A DNA stretch of 64,000 nt from Culex pipiens pallens (Eukaryota; Arthropoda; Insecta; Diptera; Culicidae): contig NC_068937.1 of NCBI RefSeq assembly GCF_016801865.2, forward strand, positions 27,677,241 through 27,741,240. The letters run 5' to 3'. Both the position numbers and the translations under genes were made by a program. Under the pieces are notes generated by a model. That model made no database searches. It was given only the letters and a program-made list of their open reading frames with translations, and was not told the DNA's origin. Shown here in pieces: positions 11,937 through 23,157 of the stretch (the first letter of the stretch is position 1; each line of letters starts with the position of its first letter).

Positions 11937-13547
11937 GGGTAATTCTCTATCAACTCACACGAAATCGGGAAAAGTTGCCCCGACCCCTCTTCGATTTGCG
12001 TGAAACTTTGTCCTAAGGGGTAACTTTTGTCCCTGATCACGAATCCGAGGTCCGTTTTTTGATATCTCGTGACGGAGGGGCGGTACGACCCCTTCCATTT
12101 TTGAACATGCGAAAAAAGAGGTGTTTTTCAATGATTTGCAGCCTGAAACGGTGATGAGATAGAAATTTGGTGTCAAAGAGACTTTTATGTAAAATTAGAC
12201 GCCCGATTTTATGGCGTACTCAGAATTCCGAAAAAACGTATTTTTTATCGAAAAAAACACTAAAAAAGTTTTAAAAATTCTCCCATTTTCCGTTACTCGA
12301 CTGTAAAAATTTTTGGAACATGTCATTTTATGGGAAATTTGATGTATTTTTCGAATCTACATTGACCCAGAAGGGTAATTTTTTCATCTATATATATAAA
12401 AAATTTCGACGGTTTTGTTCGAACGCGAATCAATTCAACACGGAACGTCGGATCGAGGTGCTCTTTGTTGCGGTGGGTTCGTATAAGCCCAAGGATGGTT
12501 CTTACGCCAAAAAGTGGCAACTTTGGCCACTCTGGAACCGATTCCGGAAAATCTGCAGATTGTATGGAAAAAGTTGCGTAAAATCTAATTTTGATCATAG
12601 GAGGCTGAACAAGGAAAAAGCTAAAAACGTCAACAAACGAAAAAAGGAAAAGACGAAGTTTTTCGGGTAAGGCTTGTTTAGAACAAAATTTTTCATTTTA
12701 AAATTTCGTGTTTTTTCTAACTTTGCAGGGTTATTTTTTAGAGTGTAACAATGTTCTACAAAGTTGTAGAGCAAACAATTACAAAAAATTTGATATATAG
12801 ACATAAGGGGTTTGCTTATAAAAATCACGAGTTATCACGATTTTACGAAAAAGAAGTTTTGAAAAAGTTACTTTTTGCGTTTCTCTTTGTTTCGTCGTCC
12901 GTGTCTGTCGCGGGTGACGTAAACGGCCATGATCGATGACGACCAACTTTTTCAAAACTTTTTTTCGTAAAATCGTGATAACTCGTGATGTTTATGAGCA
13001 AACCCCTTATGTCTATATATTAAAATTTTTGCAATTGTCTGCTCTACAACTTTGTAGAACATTGTTACACTCTAAAAAATAACCCTTCAAAGTAAGAAAA
13101 AACACGAAATTTTAAAATGAAAAATTTTGTTCTAAATGAAAAAATGACCCTTCTGGGTCAATGTTGATTCGAAAAGTACATTAAATTTCCCATAAAATGA
13201 CATGTTCCAAAATTTTTTACAGTCGAGTAACGGAAAATGGAAGAATTTTTAAATACGTTTTTCGGAATTCTGAGTACGTAATCAAATCGGGCGTCTAATT
13301 TTACATAAAATTCCCTTTGTCACCAAATTTCTATCTCATCACCGTTTCAGGCTGCAAATCATTGAAAAACAACTCTTTTTTCGCATGTTCAAAAATGGAA
13401 GGGGTCGTACCACCCCTCCGTCACGAGATATCAAAAAACGGACCTCGGATTCGTGATCAGGGACAAAAGTTACCCCTTAGGACAAAGTTTCACGCAAATC
13501 GAAGAGGGGTCGGGGCAACTGCTGTGTGAGTTGGCGGAGAATTACCC
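11937..13547. mobile_element. Foldback element, family R, copy 1
   Basis: Terminal repeats GGGTAATTCTC and GAGAATTACCC are exact inverted complements. AAAT on both sides (11933-11936, 13548-13551) is a 4-bp target duplication. Nearly the whole element is a palindrome. The two arms share blocks such as GCCCCGACCCCTCTTCG and TTTGTAGAACATTG and meet near the GTGACGTAAACGG centre around 12915. A 290-bp SINE fragment interrupts the left arm. Open frames of 70-91 codons inside are by-products of the repeat and recur in the second copy at 45022-46370, which is in the opposite orientation. Confidence 0.85.
12388..12677 (-). mobile_element. Head-less SINE fragment inserted in the foldback arm
   Basis: This is the reverse complement of the body at about 11487-11774, from ACAAGCCTTACCC to the TATATATATAG tail. 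The intact opposite arm of the host foldback (near 13130-13155) reads TTTTTCATTTAGAAC without interruption, so the insertion point lies between CAT and TTAGAAC. The 5' head is missing, as in 5'-truncated retrotransposed copies. No clear target duplication remains. Confidence 0.75.
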
Positions 13548-13987
13548 AAATATAAATATGATAAATAGTCTTCAAAAATGCGTAAAATTAAATAGAAAAT
13601 ATTTAAAGCGCCAGGCATTTTGCGGATCTATGACTAAATTTTAATCAATTTTCCCTTATCAGTCAAATTAAAGCTGACATATGCCGAATACAAATTTTAA
13701 TGCTTTAAAGTTCGTATCGATTACTATGTATTTTACTGTTCATCTATTTCTACAACAAAATTTGAATTTTCAGACCAAAATTGGATTTTTTTCAATTTCG
13801 GGAATTCCCGGGACAAATTATGAAAATTCCTGGGATTCGGGAATTCCCGGTTTTGGAAAAATCCCGGGATTTTTGTCCCAGAAATTCCCGGGATGGACGC
13901 ACTATTTACAAACGATTGTTTTTGAAATCAAGTTTAAATTTAGGCTTTTTCAATTGTATTATAACCAGTAAAAATAATATTTTTCTA

Positions 13988-15080
13988 TTTTTGCCATTTT
14001 TGTCATTTTGGTCATTTTGGTCATTTTTGTCATTTTTGTAATTTTTGTTATTTTTGTCATTTTTGTCATTTTTGTCATTTTTGTCATTTTTGTCATTTTT
14101 GTCATTTTTGTAATTTTTGTAATTTTTGTAATTTTTGTAATTTTTGTAATTTTTGTAATTTTTGTAATTTTTGTCATTTTTGTCATTTTTGTAATTTTTG
14201 TCATTTTTGTCATTTTTGTCATTTTTGTCATTTTTGTCATTTTTGTCATTTTTGTCATTTTTGTCATTTTTGTCATTTTTGTCATTTTTGTCATTTTTGT
14301 CATTTTTGTCATTTTTGTCATTTTTGTCATTTTTGTCATTTTTGTCATTTTTGTCATTTTTGTCATTTTTGTCATTTTTGTCATTTTTGTCATTTTTGTC
14401 ATTTTTGTCATTTTTGTCATTTTTGTCATTTTTGTCATTTTTGTCATTTTTGTAATTTTTGTAATTTTTGTCATTTTTGTTATTTTTGTCATTTTTGTCA
14501 TTTTTGTCATTTTTGTCATTTTTGTAATTTTTGTAATTTTTGTATTTTTTGTCATTTTTGTCATTTTTGTCATTTTTGTCATTTTTGTAATTTTTGTAAT
14601 TTTTGTCATTTTTGTCATTTTTGTCATTTTTGTCATTTTTGTCATTTTTGTCATTTTTGTCATTTTTGTCATTTTTGTCATTTTTGTCATTTTTGTCATT
14701 TTTGTCATTTTTGTCATTTTTGTCATTTTTGTCATTTTTGTCATTTTTGTCATTTTTGTCATTTTTGTCATTTTTGTCATTTTTGTCATTTTTGTCATTT
14801 TTGTCATTTTTGTCATTTTTGTCATTTTTGTCATTTTTGTCATTTTTGTCATTTTTGTCATTTTTGTCATTTTTGTCATTTTTGTCATTTTGTCGTTTTT
14901 GTCATTTTTGTCATTTTTGTCATTTTTGTCATTTTTGTCATTTTTGTCATTTTTGTCATTTTTGTCATTTTTGTCATTTTTGTCATTTTTGTCATTTTTG
15001 TCATTTTTGTCATTTTTGTCATTTTTGTCATTTTTGTCATTTTTGTCATTTTTGTCATTTTTGTCATTTTTGTCATTTTT
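13988..15080. repeat. 9-bp minisatellite, unit TTTTTGTCA
   Basis: About 120 head-to-tail copies of a 9-bp unit. A TTTTTGTAA variant appears in blocks (near 14108-14170, 14450-14475, 14521-14545 and 14588-14608). The 9-bp period keeps several frames open, which explains the 300-plus-codon repetitive frames on both strands. The complementary array lies at 18861-19726. Confidence 0.97.
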
Positions 15081-17660
15081 TTTTTGTATTTTTTGTTTCA
15101 GTTAAATATTTTTGTTTAAAAAGGTGCAGGTGGTTATGTTACAAATGACCAATATGACGAAGAACTTTTTGTCGATATTTTAACTGGTCAACAACCAATT
15201 TTTTTTTCTGTGCTCCCCTTTTCGACCCTCAATCGGCTTTTGGTTCAATCTCGGTGAGCAGCAGCAGCAGCAGCATCGGAGGATTTGAACAATTGGACTA
15301 AGCCGGCAGTCCGATGTGCAACTCCAGGAGGTGGAAAGTGGAGTTTGGTCAAACGGGGTTGGGGGGAGTACCAATAAAAACTTAATAACCACTCGTGAGC
15401 AGGGCATACACACGACAACAGTGAGAGGAAAGGAGAGCATTAGTTAGGTGGAGATAACATTTCGTTGGGGCTTATTCGTGATATTGTGCATTATTATTAT
15501 TACATTATTTTTTTAATCAAAAGGTAACGCGAATTGTAGAAAATATGTAACAATCAAATGATAATCCCTTACGAAATGTTCGCTCCAAGTTCTCCGCGTA
15601 GCCCCAGATTCTTCTCCAGGTTGGCCGTTCGTGTCTTTATAATGATTCATGAGGGCAGATATTTGCGTGTGTTTTTTTGTCTCCTTCTTCTTCTCGAGCT
15701 CAACATTTGACGGTGGAACAAGTAGATGAAAAAATTAATTACCTCAAAACTCGAAGGTAGCAGCATGGAGTCATGGAGTTCCGAAAAAAAGCTGATTAAC
15801 TAAATGAGAGGAGGAAGGGGGAGAAGTGAAAGGGGAGGCTGATGTGTCCGGATGGGGTCACTCTGTCATGTGGGGCCAACCTTTGAGGTCGTTCCAGCTT
15901 GAGCATCCAGAGAGATGGATGGAAGGAGAGGAGAATTAAGCTCCGGCGGTTAGTCCGGATTTTGATCTTGAAAGATGATTGATTATACGATGGACGGTCG
16001 CCGGCTTGGCTTGGCAGCTGCTGCTGCTGACTTCTGGCAGAGCTTGAAGTGGGGTGGAATGTTAGTACGTTTGTTTTGTTGGTGGAGATGTCTGCCTGGA
16101 GATCGGCAGATCAGATCCATCATGAAGCACCTGATGATCGTGTAGTGAGCAATGATCAAATCAATTCGCTACGGATTTGTTTAGTGAGTTGTATTGATTC
16201 ATGACTTCATGAGATTTAAGAACAAATTTAGCCTAAATTTTTTTTTCTGAAGGATTATATGAGCTTTGAACTTCAACTTCAAACCTGCTCAGTTCACCAC
16301 CTGTTGCATTCCACTTGAAAACTCTTCAAACTCTTCAAGTTGACACCAGTGTGGATTTAACGCGGTGCAACCCGGTTGATGACGGCGAACCTCCTCACTA
16401 GAAACACAAGAAAGACTTTCCACACGTGGTATGTAATTAAGGCGCCCGTACGTGGCATGGCCTACTACAACCTGCACATGGTGTGACACGCACCGCCACC
16501 TAGTAAAGTGTGGAGTCTGAGTCTTTGATGGCATGTGTTTTTTTGTACCACCATCCAGCCTGCTAGATCTACCGATCCGGAACAACCCTTTGATAAAAAG
16601 CTAAGGGTTAACCCTCAAGTATAAGTTGCAAGTTTTCTTTGAAGAACTTCATGAACACATAGTTTAGGTTGTTGAGGGTTAACGGAGGCAGAAAAAAACA
16701 GTTCCCTTACGATTTATAGACCCCGAAGTTGCTGAGCAATGTCGCCACCATAGTTACTCCGAGCGAGCCAGATATTGTGTGCGCGCTGAGCTGTTGATTA
16801 TTAATTACGCACATCCGTCCCCCGTTGAAAGCCGGTCTCCGGCGCACACGATACCATAATGGGATACAATTATATTTACGCGCAACTTTAGCACTGATAT
16901 GACGCCGCGCGCCAAGGGAACAACAACAACACTTCCAAGTGTTATCACTCTTGGGGAATCGTCGTCGTCCCATGGTCAGATCAAGATAAAGGAAGTCTCG
17001 GTGTCGGGCATTGAAGGACGGAAAGGTTGCTGCTGCATTCCAACCGACCTTACCGTTGCCGGTGTTGTCCCAGAATAAATAGCTTCGAGGGATGGTTGGC
17101 TTTGAACCTGGGCGTAGATATTGGCAGAAATTACGGTTTTTTTGTATGGGGAGAAAACCGCGCCCATTAGTCAATTTGTGGCGAGTCATCGCTGTAATGG
17201 AAAGTGGATACACGACACCGTCAAGTTCTCAGCTTCAACCAGGAGAACTTGCCGTTTTGACCAAATCTCCAACTCAACGATCCCACCGTCCACAATCCTC
17301 ATCCTGTCCACTAACCGTAGAGATTGTGTGTTTTGCCGAGGACAAAACCGTTCGTTGGCAAGGTGCTGCTTTTTGTCCGCGATTATGACTCCCGTTTTGA
17401 AAAGCTGACGAGAAGAAGCTCCCAGCAGCTGGACAACAAAACGGTCATTTAACTCGTGGGGTTAAGCGGCGGCAAAGAAATAGTGAGGCGTACGACGATT
17501 AACGCGAAACGGTGGCTGGTCTGTTCCGGCGATAAGTGTTGGCTTTGAAGTTTGCCGCCGAAGAAGGTGTTTTTTACTTGAGTAAGAAGATTTTAGTACG
17601 TAAACCAAGTCGTATTGGGGCATAAAAGCACTAAAAGTCTTAATCGCTTGAAATCTTCAT
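15081..17660. other. Unique GC-richer island, candidate regulatory DNA
   Basis: Non-repetitive sequence of near-balanced composition, with CAG runs (about 15257-15275, 16015-16030), between two large satellites. The longest frames (168 codons on the minus strand at 16707-17213; 98 codons at 16289-16585) have no recognisable domain and overlap other frames. It may be intronic enhancer DNA or an unrecognised exon cluster. No coding call is justified. Confidence 0.4.
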
Positions 17661-17667
17661 CTTATCT

Positions 17668-18387
17668 GATCTTCAAATCTTCAAATCTTCAAATCTTCAA
17701 ATGTTCAAATCTTTAAATCTCCAAATCTTCAAATCTTCAAATCTTCAAATCTTCAAATCTTCAAATCTTCAAATCTTCAAATCTTCAAATCTTCAAATCT
17801 TCAAATCTTCAAATCTTCAAATCTTCAAATCTTCAAATCTTCAAATCTTCAAATCTTCAAATCTTCAAATCTTCAAATCTTCAAATCTTCAAATCTTCAA
17901 ATCTTCAAATCTTCAAATCTTCAAATCTTCAAATCTTCAAATCTTCAAATCTTCAAATCTTCAAATCTTCAAATCTTCAAATCTTCAAATCTTCAAATCT
18001 TCAAATCTTCAAATCTTCAAATCTTCAAATCTTCAAATCTTCAAATCTTCAAATCTTCAAATCTTCAAATCTTCAAATCTTCAAATCTTCAAATCTTCAA
18101 ATCTTCAAATCTTCAAATCTGTAAATCTTCAAATCTTCAAATCTTCAAATCTTCAAATCTTCAAATCTTCAAATCTTCAAATCTTCAAATCTTCAAATCT
18201 TCAAATCTTCAAATCTTCAAATCTTCAAATCTTCAAATCTTCAAATCTTCAAATCTTCAAATCTTCAAATCTTCAAATCTTCAAATCTTCAAATCTTCAA
18301 ATCTTCAAATCTTCAAATCTTCAAATCTTCAAATCTTCAAATCTTCAAATCTTCAAATCTTCAAATCTTCAAATCTTAAAATCTTAA
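17668..18387. repeat. 8-bp minisatellite, unit CTTCAAAT
   Basis: About 90 copies with very few changes (GTAAAT at 18121, some drift at both ends). Because 8 is not a multiple of 3, one frame reads as a repeating 8-residue peptide; this is not a gene. A short relative lies at 34452-34545. Confidence 0.97.
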
Positions 18388-18860
18388 ATTTTCAACTACA
18401 TTAAAACGTTCAAATAATTCAACACTTTCAAACATTCCAATTTTTAAATTTTCAAATTTTCAAATTTTCAATCTTTCAAACTGTTAAACTTTCAAACTTT
18501 CAAACTTTCCAACTTTTAAACTTTCAAACTTTCAAACTTTCAAACTTTCAAACTTTCAATCTTTCAAACTTTTAAACTTTCAAACTTTCAAACTTTCAAA
18601 CCTTTAAACTTTTTCAACTTTTCAACTTTTAAACTTTTTCAACTTTTTCAACTTTTTCAAATTTTTCAACTTTTTCAACTTTTTCAACTTTTTCAACTTT
18701 TTCAACTTTTTCAACTTTTTCAACTTTTTCAACTTTTCCAACTTTTTCAATTTTCAACTTTTTCAACTTTTTCAACTTTTTCAACTTTTTCAACTTTTTC
18801 AACTTTTTCAACTTTTTCAACTTTTTCAACTTTTTCAACTTTTTCATTTTTCTGAGGACT
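18388..18860. repeat. Transition arrays CTTTCAAA (8 bp) then CTTTTTCAA (9 bp)
   Basis: After a degenerate bridge (18388-18468) come about 18 copies of CTTTCAAA to about 18615. These are followed by about 25 copies of CTTTTTCAA to about 18846, then a short unique junction TTTCTGAGGACTG. The two units differ mainly in T-run length, which suggests one arose from the other by slippage. Confidence 0.92.
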
Positions 18861-19726
18861 GACAAAAATGACAAAAATGACAAAAATTACAAAAATTACA
18901 AAAATTACAAAAATTACAAAAATTACAAAAATTACAAAAATTACAAAAATTACAAAAATTACAAAAATTACAAAAATTACAAAAATGACAAAAATGACAA
19001 AAATGACAAAAATGACAAAAATTACAAAAATTACAAAAATTACAAAAATTACAAAAATTACAAAAATTACAAAAATTACAAAAATTACAAAAATTACAAA
19101 AATTACAAAAATTACAAAAATTACAAAAATTACAAAAATTACAAAAATTACAAAAATTACAAAAATTACAAAAATTACAAAAATTACAAAAATTACAAAA
19201 ATTACAAAAATTACAAAAATTATAAAAATTACAAAAATTACAAAAATTACAAAAATGACAAAAATGACAAAAATGACAAAAATGACAAAAATGACAAAAA
19301 TGACAAAAATGACAAAAATGACAAAAATGACAAAAATGACAAAAATGACAAAAATGACAAAAATGACAAAAACGACAAAAATGACAAAAATGACAAAAAT
19401 GACAAAAATGACAAAAATGACAAAAATGACAAAAATGACAAAAATGACAAAAATGACAAAAATGACAAAAATGACAAAAATGACAAAAATGACAAAAATG
19501 ACAAAAATGACAAAAATGACAAAAATGACAAAAATGACAAAAATGACAAAAATTTCAAAAATGACAAAAATGACAAAAATGACAAAAATGACAAAAATGA
19601 CAAAAATGACAAAAATGACAAAAATGACAAAAATGACAAAAATGACAAAAATGACAAAAATGACAAAAATGACAAAAATGACAAAAATGACAAAAATGAC
19701 AAAAATGACAAAAATGACAAAAATGA
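18861..19726. repeat. 9-bp minisatellite, unit TGACAAAAA (inverse of 13988-15080)
   Basis: About 96 copies. The unit is the reverse complement of TTTTTGTCA, and the TTACAAAAA variant found in the first array also appears here in blocks (about 18886-18980 and 19019-19250). Shared unit and shared variant point to a common origin of the two arrays in opposite orientation. Confidence 0.96.
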
Positions 19727-19855
19727 AGCATTGAAGCAAACAAGCAAAAAAGCAAAAAAAGCAAAAAAAGCAAAAAAGCAAAAAAGCAAAAATGCAAAAA
19801 AGCAAAAAAGCAAAAGAGCAAAAAAGAAAAAAAGCTAAGAAGCAAAAAATCAAAA
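19727..19855. repeat. Short 8-bp array, unit GCAAAAAA
   Basis: About a dozen imperfect copies follow directly on the TGACAAAAA array. The same unit in reverse orientation forms the large array at 23839-24722. Confidence 0.85.
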
Positions 19856-20101
19856 ACGTTAAATTGCATGATTCTTCAAATTCATGTATGAGCTTAAAAC
19901 TTGTACAAATCACGTTCTTCCCAAAAACCACGAGCTCACATTCTTTCCCAGAGCCTCATCAGAGTGGCAGATGTCTTCCAGTTTGGGACCTCCTCCAAAG
20001 TTGAATCCCCCTCACTCAATTCATCGAAGAGACTGCTTCTCCAGCGCTCCCAGAGCTAGCTTTTATCGCTTTATTGATGATAACGATCACCCTTTATGTT
20101 T

Positions 20102-21095
20102 AATTTAATTAAGTCGATGTTGAGTCCGTTTTGCGATGCGTGTCCGTCGGCTCGCATTTTTTTTTTCGCGTCGTTCGTCGACGGTGAGTTTGTCGGGTGA
20201 GTGCGCGCGTGTGTGTTTGTGAAGGTGCGGCTGGCTCTGGTTAAAAAAATGACAGTTGAGCCAGTCCGTTTTGCGATGCCTGTCCGTCGGGTCGCATGTT
20301 TTTTCGCGTCGTTCGTCGTCGGTGAGTTTGTCGGGTGAGTGCGCGCGTGTGTGTGTGAAGGTGCGGCTGGCTCTGGTTCAAAAAATGACAGTTGAGCCAG
20401 TCCGTTTTGCGATGCCTGTCCGTCGGGTCGCATGTTATTTCGCGTCGTTCGTCGTCGGTGAGTTTGTCGGGTGCGCGTGTGTGTGTGAAGGTGCGGCTGG
20501 CTCTGGTTCAAAAATGACAGTTGAGCCAGTCCGTTTTGCGATGCGTGTCCGTCGGCTCGCATTTTTTTTTTCGCGTCGTTCGTCGTCGGTGAGTTTGTCG
20601 GGTGAGTGCGCGCGTGTGTGTGTGAAGGTGCGGCTGGCTCTGGTTCAAAAAATGACAGTTGAGCCAGTCCGTTTTGCGATGCCTGTCCGTCGGGTCGCAT
20701 GTTTTTTCGCGTCGTTCGTCGTCGGTGATTTTGTCGGGTGAGTGCGCGCGTGTGTGTTTGTGAAGGTGCGGCTGGCTCTGGTTAAAAAAATGACAGTTGA
20801 GCCAGTCCGTTTTGCGATGCGTGTCCGTCGGCTCGCATTTTTTTTTTCGCGTCGTTCGTCGTCGGTGAGTTTGTCGGGTGAGTGCGCGCGTGTGTGTGTG
20901 AAGGTGCGGCTGGCTCTGGTTCAAAAAATGACAGTTGAGCCAGTCCGTTTTGCGATGCCTGTCCGTCGGGTCGCATGTTTTTTCGCGTCGTTCGTCGTCG
21001 GTGATTTTGTCGGGTGAGTGCGTGCGTGTGTGTGTGTGTGTGTGTAAATGTGCGGCTTGCTCTGGTTGTCACGATGACAGTTGAGGCAGTCCGTT
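20102..21095. repeat. Tandem repeat of about 138 bp with two alternating unit types
   Basis: The phrase GTCCGTTTTGCGATG or a variant starts at 20124, 20264, 20400, 20529, 20667, 20805, 20943 and (diverged) 21089. This gives seven units of 129-146 bp. Units fall into type A (GCGTGTCCGTCGGCTCGC) and type B (CCTGTCCGTCGGGTCGC) in the order A B B A B A B. Each carries a GT-rich stretch. GC content is far above the flanks. The open frames are repeat translations. Confidence 0.93.
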
Positions 21096-23150
21096 TTGTG
21101 GTTACCTGTATGTTTGTCTATTCCTTTCTATTGACGTGGCTTTTTTTCTTCTTAGTTAGATTGTAAAGTTCAAATATCGCGATCGTCTTTTTCGTTAGTC
21201 AGTCGGGTTTCTTTGTTCTATGATTCGCGATTGTTTCATGGGAAGATTCGTTCTTAATTGCGTTAGCATAATATAAATTATATTTGACCTTTCGTTTCCC
21301 GCGAAATCACCTTTTAGCATTATAGCTCGTGACAAATATTGTTTCAACGCGATTGTTCAAGTCCTTCAGATAACTCATAACTCATCAGTAATTAATTGGT
21401 CGCTCATCTTATAAAAACTTAAAAGTATAAATAGTCTCAGGTCAACTCTACGTAAATGTGTTACGCTGAGTATAATATTTCACCTTTTAATTACACACAA
21501 TTATGATTCTATCTTTCCACAGCCGGCTGTCTAAGATTAAATCATTTGTGCTAAACTCAACACCAAATAACCGGGAATGGTCTCATCCGCATCATCCGAT
21601 TGTTTGCCTTGAGAATACATAATACATCACCCTATCACTCAACGAAATTCATTGATTATTGGGCCACATCATCATCCTCTATGATGAATCCTGGCCATTA
21701 CCCTTTCCCACTAACAAAATTCCAAGTAGAAGTAGTTTTCCGACACACGCGGGGGTGTGGATATCGTATAGAACCCACCCTTGGTAGCAGCCTGTGCTAA
21801 CTAACATTCCCGTTCCGTTCCCTCGAGATCTACAAACTGACATGGCGGGCGCCGTTGGTGGCCAATGACTGTTTCCTATTAGCAACGGCTCTAGTTTTGA
21901 TGATTGTGATGTTTTATCTTTTCAGCGCATTCATGCATGCTGTTGATAAGGGAAACATTATTTGATCGTTGAAGCGTATGACCGGTTGTGTTGATAGGAT
22001 ATTACGGTTCTGTTCAGCAACGGAGAAGGACAACCATGGGTGGTCTCTCATGCTCATGCTCATGCTCAATTTAATTAAGTCGATGTAGAAGTTTAATGAT
22101 ATAAGCTTGTTCGTCGTCTGTTCTCTCTGTCTCTGGTCGTGTTCTGCTCAAATCCGGCTGGCAGTTTGCTCATCATCACCGGAGGTTGGTTGGTTGGGAG
22201 GCTGCTGTTGATGGCTTCGACGAAGACTCCCAGCACGACCTTGTGTTTCGCAAACTGTCTTTTGCTGTTTTTCGTCTTACATCTCCAAAACTAAGCAATT
22301 TGGGTTCTGAGAGACCACCCTAAATCAGGGAGTTTGGATTCTTTGAAGACTTGAAAATGATTCCAATAACTATTCAATTACCAACTAGTCAAATTGACCA
22401 TTAAAATTTAAATTTTGCAAACTCGATCAAAGATTCAATTCAAGGCACCTTGCTTTTAAAGTGGTTCCTTCCCTCTTTCAATTTCGCAAATCAGAACAGT
22501 CCAGAGGGCCTTTCCGTAGCTCTTTTTCTACCAGCATGACCCGCGCGAGCCACAAATGTCTACATTTGTATGCAAAGGCTGGTTGGACCAGGTTGGGTCT
22601 GCTCTAGATCAAAGAACGCAGAACACTGACCTCCTCGTCCTAGGCTGAAACTCCGGCAGCCAGGCCTTAGGCATATTTATTGATAAAACTTTCCTGGGCT
22701 CTGGCCACCACCACCACCTGGCCAGAACTCGTCGGAGCCCGTCGAAACGCCAAAAGCTGGGGGAAGCCTCAATAAAAATTATTATTTCAAATGAAATTAA
22801 TATTGAAATCATGTTTCTATTTTCTGCCGAGTTGATGCCGGTGGGCCAATAGCCTGTCTGGTCCTCTGGTTGGTTCAACCTGCAAGCTTTGAAACTAGAA
22901 CTTGTTCAACGATGAAGCGGAGGGGGGAGGTTGAAGGTTTGTTTGTTTTTCTACTTTGTTGTTTTAGCGTTCCGTTTTCAGCACGAGACGAAACACGGAA
23001 TTCAATTTCGCTATGCGGACCGACCTGCTGCCCCGGGGAGTTTGAAGAGTTGGAGTTGGGGAAGTCGTTTTGGGGGTCTTCTTTTAGGCGTTGTTCTGCA
23101 AGTATGGGGAAGCGATATCCGACTGGATTTCAGGAAAGAATTTGAGGGAA
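21096..23150. other. Unique non-coding DNA, mixed composition
   Basis: No supported gene. There is a triple CTCATG run (22049-22066) and homeodomain-type AT cores such as TAATTAATTGG near 21391. The word AATTTAATTAAGTCGATGT occurs at 20102-20120 and again at 22068-22086. Frames of up to 91 codons lack motifs. Enhancer DNA is plausible but unproven. Confidence 0.4.
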
Positions 23151-23157
23151 AACTAAA

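Larger units (their letters stand above)
10296..13904. mobile_element. Composite hAT-like element with CCCGGG-rich ends
   Basis: The left end TAGGGCGTCCA (10296) and right end TGGACGCACTA (to 13904) are near-inverted repeats. Each leads inward into runs of CCCGGGAATT-type sequence. The flanking 8 bases are TTTATAAA (10288-10295) and TTTACAAA (13905-13912), matching at 7 of 8. A TAG-start terminus with an 8-bp duplication is typical of hAT elements. The interior holds a SINE (11022-11865) and a foldback element (11937-13547). Removing them leaves roughly 1.1 kb of AT-rich non-coding filler. The alternative is two unrelated solo ends in opposite orientation. Confidence 0.5.

Noticed and set aside
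13959..15148. Open frames of 180-365 codons repeating Met-Thr-Lys, Phe-Val-Ile or Ser-Phe-Leu
   Set aside because: A 9-bp unit keeps several frames open on both strands. These are translations of the TTTTTGTCA minisatellite.
16707..17213. 168-codon minus-strand frame as an exon
   Set aside because: No recognisable domain, several overlapping frames on the other strand, and no convincing splice sites at its ends.
17668..18387. CRISPR-like periodicity
   Set aside because: Units abut without spacers and the host is eukaryotic. It is a minisatellite.
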